This document shows, one piece after another, positions 59,386 to 64,000 of a stretch of 64,000 nucleotides of DNA. This stretch comes from an uncultured Bacteroidales bacterium (lineage in GTDB: Bacteria; Bacteroidota; Bacteroidia; Bacteroidales; Paludibacteraceae), in the NCBI GenBank assembly GCA_902792535.1, contig CADAZU010000001.1, positions 116,218 through 180,217 of the forward strand, given 5' to 3'. Under the pieces are notes generated by a model that worked only from the letters and a program-made list of their open reading frames with translations, made no database searches and had not been told where the DNA came from. Numbering within the stretch: the stretch's first letter is position 1; each line of letters opens with the position of its first letter. The position numbers were made by a program, and so were the translations under genes.

Positions 59386-61254
59386 ATGAAGAAATTATTT
59401 ACAATTCTGATGGCGGCGGTGATGGGACTGCCGATGGTGAACGGGGCAATCAAAGTACACACGATCGGAGATTCGACGATGGCTGAGTACGACGAGAACA
59501 CCACCGACAAACGAGGCTGGGGAATGTATCTGGGTTCGTTCTTCGATCCCGCCTTTGTGACGGTGAACAACCGCGGCAAGTCCGGCGCAGACACCCGCGG
59601 TTTCTACACAGGTGCGGGTTACTGGCCAAGCGTGAAGAGCCAGATGAGCGCAGGCGATTACCTGATTATTCAGTTTGCGCACAACGACGAAGGAACCGTG
59701 ACCAACGGAATGGATAATTTAGAGTACGCTGAATATTGTCAGGCGAAGGGTTTGCCGGCTCCGACGGACGCACGCGGAACGAATCCGCAGACGACTTACC
59801 GTGAGTTCCTGCGGCTGTTTATCGACGAGGCAAGGGCATTGGGCGTGAACCCGATTTTGGTAGGTCCGATCTGCCGCAAGTATTTCAGCGGCAACACGAT
59901 CCGCCGAAACGGTCAGCACGACTTGGGCGACAAGTTCAGCAAGATTGAGAACGGCGTGCTGTACGAGAACCAGAGTCTGCCTGCGGGTGACTCGACGATG
60001 AGTTATGTGAAGGCAATGAAAGTGGTAGCAGCGGAGAAGGGAGTGCCTTTCATTGACCTGACGGCGGCGACGAGAGATATGTATCTGGAGTACGGCGAGG
60101 CGCAATGTACGCAGTTGCTGTTCTGCAACGGCGATAATACGCACACGAACGCGATGGGCGGAAACCTGATTGCAAGGCAGGCTGCGCAGATGATGAAAGA
60201 GGCCGGAATCTTAGCAGAATATATCACGATTCCGACTTCCATTACGGCGAACCCTGCGTCGATCGAAATCGGCGAGACGTACAGCGGCGTAGCACAGAAC
60301 AAAGAGTTTCTGTTGACAGGCTTCGGTCTGGAGCCCGCCAGCGGAACGATATCGCTTCATGCGACAGGCGCTTTGACGATTTCGACAGACAAAGAGAACT
60401 ACGACAAGACGCTGCATGTCAGTTATGCCGGCAGTACCTTATTCCAAAAGATTTACGTGCGCGCAAGCTATGAGAACGAGGGTGAGAACAAGGATTCAGT
60501 TGTTGTTACGTTCGGCGAGAATAGTGTGTGCGTGCCGGTAAGCGCGAGTGTTATTTCGCTGGCAGGCGGAAGTGCGGTGAGTGCGACATGGGCGATCGAC
60601 GCGAAGCCTGTTCCAGAGGCAGTAGTAAGCGGTCCGATCAGCGCGGCGTTCAGCATGAGCAATATGATGGCAGCGGATGTGAAGAGCGAGTTCAGCGACG
60701 GAACGGCAAATGATATTGCGATGGTTCGTTTCCACAACGCGGACGCATCGGGTGCGAAGACGGCATGGCCGGCAGGCGAGATCGACGAGAACGCAAGCCG
60801 GTACCTGGATTTCGCGATTACTGCTCCGGCGACGATGGAAGTGCGTATAACCGGTATCTCTATGGACATCGCTTCGCACAGCACCTCGACCATGTGCTAT
60901 CATATCAACACCGGTTTCGGAGAGGATTTCACGGGCGTGAAGACGATTGCGGAGAAAGTACACATCCCCAACAAGTCGATCGAGCATTTGGCGATTACTC
61001 CGACGCTGACCGTAGCTGTGGGCGAGACGCTGCATGTACGGATTCTGCCGTGGCACGATTTAGGCGAAGAGAAAAGCGGCAAGTACATCTGCGTGAAGAA
61101 CGTGGTGATCGAAGGTCAGGCTTTTGAGCCGGTACAAGGAAACCTCACCCCGACCCTCCCCTCAAGGGAGGGAGTGAAGATACTCCGGGACGGCGTGCTG
61201 CTGATCGAACGAAACGGCGTGGTTTACAATGCGCAGGGCATGGAAGTGAGATAA
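59386..61254 (+). CDS. SGNH-type (rhamnogalacturonan) acetylesterase, secreted
   Basis: 622 residues. Signal peptide MKKLFTILMAAVMGLPMVNG. SGNH domain (~22-285): block I HTIGDSTMAEY, block II NRGKSGADTRGF, block III LIIQFAHNDEG, block V DNTHTNAMGGNLIA. This matches CE12-like rhamnogalacturonan acetylesterases that remove acetyl groups from pectin. Two beta domains follow (ITANPASIEIGETYSG, LHVSYAG). The end (VKILRDGVLLIERNG, YNAQGMEVR) is the shared tag. A palindromic repeat just before the tag is read in frame as LTPTLPSREG. Fits the GH28/DUF4861 pectin theme upstream. Confidence 0.88.
   Translation: MKKLFTILMAAVMGLPMVNGAIKVHTIGDSTMAEYDENTTDKRGWGMYLGSFFDPAFVTVNNRGKSGADTRGFYTGAGYWPSVKSQMSAGDYLIIQFAHNDEGTVTNGMDNLEYAEYCQAKGLPAPTDARGTNPQTTYREFLRLFIDEARALGVNPILVGPICRKYFSGNTIRRNGQHDLGDKFSKIENGVLYENQSLPAGDSTMSYVKAMKVVAAEKGVPFIDLTAATRDMYLEYGEAQCTQLLFCNGDNTHTNAMGGNLIARQAAQMMKEAGILAEYITIPTSITANPASIEIGETYSGVAQNKEFLLTGFGLEPASGTISLHATGALTISTDKENYDKTLHVSYAGSTLFQKIYVRASYENEGENKDSVVVTFGENSVCVPVSASVISLAGGSAVSATWAIDAKPVPEAVVSGPISAAFSMSNMMAADVKSEFSDGTANDIAMVRFHNADASGAKTAWPAGEIDENASRYLDFAITAPATMEVRITGISMDIASHSTSTMCYHINTGFGEDFTGVKTIAEKVHIPNKSIEHLAITPTLTVAVGETLHVRILPWHDLGEEKSGKYICVKNVVIEGQAFEPVQGNLTPTLPSREGVKILRDGVLLIERNGVVYNAQGMEVR
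61143..61172. repeat. GGGAGGG palindromic repeat inside SGNH esterase gene
   Basis: CCCTCCC-CTCAA-GGGAGGG preceded by CCTCACCCCGA; in frame as LTPTLPSREG between the last domain and the C-terminal tag. Confidence 0.8.
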
Positions 61255-61277
61255 GATGTTTTAGAAATCGAAAATGC

Positions 61278-61401
61278 GCAGCCTACCGAGCCTGATGGCT
61301 CTCGCGCCCAAGCCCCTGAATGTCGGAAAGTAAGCAAGCTTCCTGCCGCCATTCATGCCCTTGGACACCACCGAACGCCTTAATAGGCGTCGATGGGCTG
61401 C
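61278..61401 (+). ncRNA. Structured element A2 (between SGNH esterase and mlaE)
   Basis: Closing stem GCAGCC(T) / (G)GGCTGC; P2 GAGCC-TGAT-GGCTC; P3 CCAAG/CTTGG enclosing TGAATGTCGG/CCGCCATTCA, nearly fully paired, with the AAGCAAGCTT core; P4 ACGCCT-TAAT-AGGCGT, different bases from A1 but still paired. Right flank TTACAAAAATATAAGAAAAT as in A1. Confidence 0.6.
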
Positions 61402-61464
61402 TTACAAAAATATAAGAAAATAAGAAAAATGAATAGAAGGAGAGAAGTCGAAAGACATTAAACG

Positions 61465-62202
61465 ATGCGAATATTACAACATATAGGTGAGTATTTTCTG
61501 CTGATGGGTCGGGTGCTACGGCTGCCCGACCGTCAGCGGATGTTCTGGCGGCAATACAGCCGCGAGTTGGAGAAGCAGGGTCTGCAGAGTCTGCCGATCG
61601 TGCTGATCATTTCTGTTTTTATCGGTGCAATCCTGACCATTCAGGCGAAGACGAATACCGAGAACCCGCTGCTGCCGACTTACACGGTGGGACTGCTGAC
61701 GAGAGAGACGCTGCTGCTGGAGTTTTCGAGCACGATATTGTGTCTGATTCTGGCAGGAAAGGTGGGTTCGAATATCGCTTCGGAGATCGGCACGATGCGG
61801 ATCACAGAGCAGATCGACGCTATGGAGATTATGGGTGTGAACAGCGCCAATTACCTGATTCTGCCGAAGATTTTAGCGTTTGTGACGATGATGCCGATGC
61901 TGGTGATCATTTCGACGGCTGTGGGTCTGGTCGGCGGCTGGGCTGTGGGTGCGTTCACAGATATCATCACCGTGCATGACTACCTTGTTGGCGTGCAGTA
62001 CGCGTTCAATCCGTATTACGTGTGGTATGGGATTATCAAGAGTCTGGTGTTTGCGTTTGTGATTACGAGCATGAGCAGTTACTACGGCTACAACGTACAC
62101 GGCGGAGCTTTGGATGTTGGACGGGCGAGTACGAATGCAGTCGTTAACTCGAATATAATGATACTGTTTTTGGACCTCGTTTTGAGTAAGTTGCTGCTAT
62201 GA
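61465..62202 (+). CDS. mlaE: MlaE family lipid-transport ABC permease
   Basis: 245 residues, five or six membrane segments. LQSLPIVLIISVFIGAILTIQ, LLLEFSSTILCLILAGKVGSNIASEIGTMR and ITEQIDAMEIMGVN are hallmark MlaE sequences. Inner-membrane permease of an Mla-type phospholipid transporter that maintains outer-membrane lipid asymmetry; partner ATPase is encoded at 62977 but a GxxExxY gene and repeats are inserted between. Element A2 lies directly upstream. Confidence 0.9.
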   Translation: MRILQHIGEYFLLMGRVLRLPDRQRMFWRQYSRELEKQGLQSLPIVLIISVFIGAILTIQAKTNTENPLLPTYTVGLLTRETLLLEFSSTILCLILAGKVGSNIASEIGTMRITEQIDAMEIMGVNSANYLILPKILAFVTMMPMLVIISTAVGLVGGWAVGAFTDIITVHDYLVGVQYAFNPYYVWYGIIKSLVFAFVITSMSSYYGYNVHGGALDVGRASTNAVVNSNIMILFLDLVLSKLLL

Positions 62203-62523
62203 TGGGATTAAACGAAAATGCGCAGCCATTTTGGCCTATACGGCCTTGAGCGTAAACGACTATTAATTCGCGTCTTTGAGCAAGCTCAATACGCGCCTTA
62301 ATAATCATTTTCGCTCGTTGACGCCCCAAAGGGGCGACAACATGGCTGCTTACAAAAATATAAGAAAATAAGAAAAATAATAATTACTGACGGCTGAAGA
62401 GAGACTGATGTTAGCAGATGTATCCAGAGGAGGGCGAATATGCGTAGCCTATTTGAGAGGAAGTCGAAAATGCACAGCCCATTGAGTACAAATCAAAATA
62501 ATAGAAATAAGAAAAATAAAGAA
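62203..62523. other. Repeat-containing gap inside the mla operon
   Basis: Holds element A4, a short TGACGGCTGA motif (62387-62397, reverse of the TCAGC repeat) and a partial A-like start/tail (CGAAAATGCACAGCCC at ~62465 and AAATAAGAAAAAT at ~62506). No gene seen before ATG 62524. Confidence 0.6.
62222..62349 (+). ncRNA. Structured element A4 (divergent copy, between mlaE and GxxExxY gene)
   Basis: Closing stem GCAGCCAT / ATGGCTGC (8 bp, extended relative to A1 by matched changes); P2 GGCC-TATAC-GGCC; P3 with GAGCG/CGCTC, GCGT/ACGC and a TTGAGCAAGCTCAA core; P4 GTTG-A-CGCCCC-AAA-GGGGCG-A-CAAC. The same architecture as A1-A3 with almost wholly different arm sequences. Right flank TTACAAAAATATAAGAAAAT is conserved. 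Confidence 0.6.
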
Positions 62524-62976
62524 ATGGAAACGAAAGAGAGGACAAGTATACGAATTGTGGAGGAGCCTAAACGGCAGGAATTGAAGGAGTTATGCTATGG
62601 AATAATCGGTTGCATGCAAGAAGTACACAATCAATTGGGCGCAGGTTTGCCGGAATATATCTATCAGGAAGCATTGGCTACCGAATTAACCGCAAACGGT
62701 TATACCATCCATAAAGAGTTTGAATACCACCCTGTTTACAAAGGGAAAGAGATGAAAAGCCATCTTCGGATGGATTTAGTGGCAGAGAGCGAAAAAGGAA
62801 ATATTATCATCGAATGCAAAGCACTAAGCGATCTGACCGAGAAAGAGCGCTATCAGGCATTGGGATACCTTCGTGCGACCGGATGGTCTATCGCTTTATT
62901 GGTCAATTTCGGGGCTAGTCCAAAGGCTCAGATTGAGCGATATTACTATGACAGAGAAACCATATACGTTTTTTAG
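62524..62976 (+). CDS. GxxExxY protein (PD-(D/E)XK nuclease superfamily)
   Basis: 150 residues. Signature GAGLPEYIYQEAL contains GxxExxY; RMDLVAESEKGNIIIECKAL gives the D...ExK active-site pattern, and LGYLRATGWSIALLVNFG the typical C-terminal part. Function of the family is unknown; it is often found in repeats or inserted among unrelated genes. ATG 62524 chosen because the upstream in-frame ATG (62440) lies in repeat-derived sequence. The stop TAG is directly followed by the mlaF ATG, so insertion retained tight coupling with the operon. Confidence 0.85.
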   Translation: METKERTSIRIVEEPKRQELKELCYGIIGCMQEVHNQLGAGLPEYIYQEALATELTANGYTIHKEFEYHPVYKGKEMKSHLRMDLVAESEKGNIIIECKALSDLTEKERYQALGYLRATGWSIALLVNFGASPKAQIERYYYDRETIYVF

Positions 62977-63741
62977 ATGATAGAAGTAAAAGATATCGTA
63001 AAGAGTTTTGACGGGAATGTGGTGCTGGACCATGTTTCGACGGAGATGCGGGACGGAGAGGTGAATATGATCATCGGTCAGTCCGGCAGCGGTAAGACCG
63101 TTCTGATGAAAAGCCTGATCGGTCTGCATGCCGTGGATAGCGGACAGATATTATATGACGGTCGGGACTTAGCCAAAATGCGGAGCAATGACATCCGGAT
63201 GTTACACCGCGAGGTGGGAATGTTGTTCCAAGGCAGCGCGCTGTTCGACAGCATGACCGTGATGGAGAATGTGCTGTTTCCGATGGAGATGTTTTCGCAC
63301 AAGAGCCGCGAAGAGATGCAGGAACGTGCAGCGTTCTGTTTGCGACGGGTGGAGATGCCGGAACGGGTTTGGAACCTGATGCCGAGCGAGATCAGCGGCG
63401 GTCAACAGAAACGTGTGGCAATCGCACGCGCGATTGTGTTAGAGCCCAAATACCTGTTCTGCGACGAGCCGAACTCGGGTCTGGACCCGAAGACGAGTCT
63501 GGTGATCGATGCGCTGATCCAGGACATTACCAAGGAGTACAACATCTGCACGATTGTGAACAGCCACGACATGAACTCGATCATGGAGATCGGGGACAAT
63601 ATCGTATTCCTGAAAGGCGGGAAGAAAGAATGGCAGGGCAGCCGGCACGAGATCATGGACAGCGAGAACGAAGCGCTGAATGACTTTGTGTTTGCGAGCG
63701 AGTTGTTCAAGCGGGTAAGAACCGCTTCGCTAAATGAATAA
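62977..63741 (+). CDS. mlaF: MlaF family lipid-transport ABC ATPase
   Basis: 254 residues. Walker A GQSGSGKTVL (~32-41), Q-loop MLFQGSALFD, signature ISGGQQKRVAIARAI, Walker B YLFCDEPNSGLDP, switch His NSHDMNSI. DPKTSLVIDALI after Walker B and FQGSALFDSMTV are typical of MlaF. Energises phospholipid transport with MlaE. Starts immediately after the GxxExxY stop. Element A3 follows. Confidence 0.92.
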   Translation: MIEVKDIVKSFDGNVVLDHVSTEMRDGEVNMIIGQSGSGKTVLMKSLIGLHAVDSGQILYDGRDLAKMRSNDIRMLHREVGMLFQGSALFDSMTVMENVLFPMEMFSHKSREEMQERAAFCLRRVEMPERVWNLMPSEISGGQQKRVAIARAIVLEPKYLFCDEPNSGLDPKTSLVIDALIQDITKEYNICTIVNSHDMNSIMEIGDNIVFLKGGKKEWQGSRHEIMDSENEALNDFVFASELFKRVRTASLNE

Positions 63742-63821
63742 TGAATAATTAGTAGTGTTGCGATAATTTTAAGAAAAAAAATATAAAAACCCTTTTGAAG
63801 GCTTTAGGAAATCGAAAATGC

Positions 63822-63944
63822 GCAGCCCCCGAGCCTAATGGCTCTTGCGCCCAAGTCCCTATATGCCGGTCAGTAAGCAAGCTTCCTGCCGCCATTCATG
63901 ACCTTGGTCTCCATCGATTGCCTAAATAGGCACCGATGGGCTGC
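63822..63944 (+). ncRNA. Structured element A3 (downstream of mlaF)
   Basis: Closing stem GCAGCCC / GGGCTGC; P2 GAGCC-TAAT-GGCTC; P3 CCAAG-type arm with AAGCAAGCTT core; P4 TGCCTA-AA-TAGGCA. Very close to A1 including both flanks (AAACCCTTTTGAAGGC left; AATCTATGCAGCGCGTAGG right), apart from a CCCTTCGGGATTGG insertion after AAAAATAT. It probably leads into a gene beyond the window. Confidence 0.6.
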
Positions 63945-64000
63945 TTACAAAAATATCCCTTCGGGATTGGAAAATAAGAAAAATCTATGCAGCGCGTAGG

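Noticed and set aside
61264-61430. Element A2 as an integron attC site
   Set aside because: Although palindromic and repeated between genes, it lacks the conserved RYYYAAC/GTTRRRY ends and no integrase is present.

Overview
The window looks like a chromosome segment from an uncultured member of the order Bacteroidales. Evidence: fourteen promoters of the Bacteroidota type (TTTG, exactly 20 nt, TAnnTTTG), the fused MurF-Alr architecture, DUF4301, a Bacteroidales-style SGNH/MBOAT pair, surface proteins sharing a short C-terminal tag, and uncharacterised MKKxxYIxPxxEVV peptides. Base composition is roughly balanced. No rRNA, tRNA, CRISPR array or transposase was seen.

Layout. 1-3924: end of a secreted protein, a 42-residue peptide and a large FN3-containing surface protein. 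3997-12910: DUF4301, then a cluster of unknown ORF / BadF-type kinase / family 2 glycosyltransferase / SpoIID-like protein / THUMP-like methyltransferase, facing an ABC ATPase and a shortened MurF-Alr. 13152-34842: dense housekeeping block on the + strand: dxs, trkA, trkH, an SGNH-MBOAT O-acetylation pair, coaE, dapB, lepB, WbqC-like, ilvE, POT transporter, rsmI, two flippases, riboflavin synthase, two FKBP isomerases, truA. 34839-37392: pectin module (GH28 and DUF4861 lipoproteins). 37384-42288: accessory island (Fic, two AAA ATPases with nuclease-like C-termini, second 42-residue peptide) delimited by copies of the 3' end of the DUF4861 gene. 42333-56303: minus-strand block with a 2,918-residue surface protein, KilA-N protein, a PqqD/S24-S26 pair, a small secreted protein and an M6-type metalloprotease. 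56822-64000: surface protein, SGNH acetylesterase, and an mlaE-mlaF lipid-transport operon interrupted by a GxxExxY nuclease-like gene.

The most unusual aspect is a heavy load of short degenerate repeats. Seven-nucleotide TCAGC repeats and GTAC-type repeats sit in frame inside conserved enzymes (Dxs, CoaE, IlvE, LepB, MurF-Alr and others), always in the orientation that avoids stop codons. Other simple repeats fill intergenic gaps and supply start or stop codons. Separately, four copies of a ~125-nt structured element (closing stem plus three arms, with compensatory base changes) lie in leaders and gene gaps at 59-64 kb, and two related long-stem elements lie at 53.3 and 56.4 kb. These structured elements, and the 42-residue peptide family together with the PqqD/S24-S26 pair, are the best candidates for undescribed biology.
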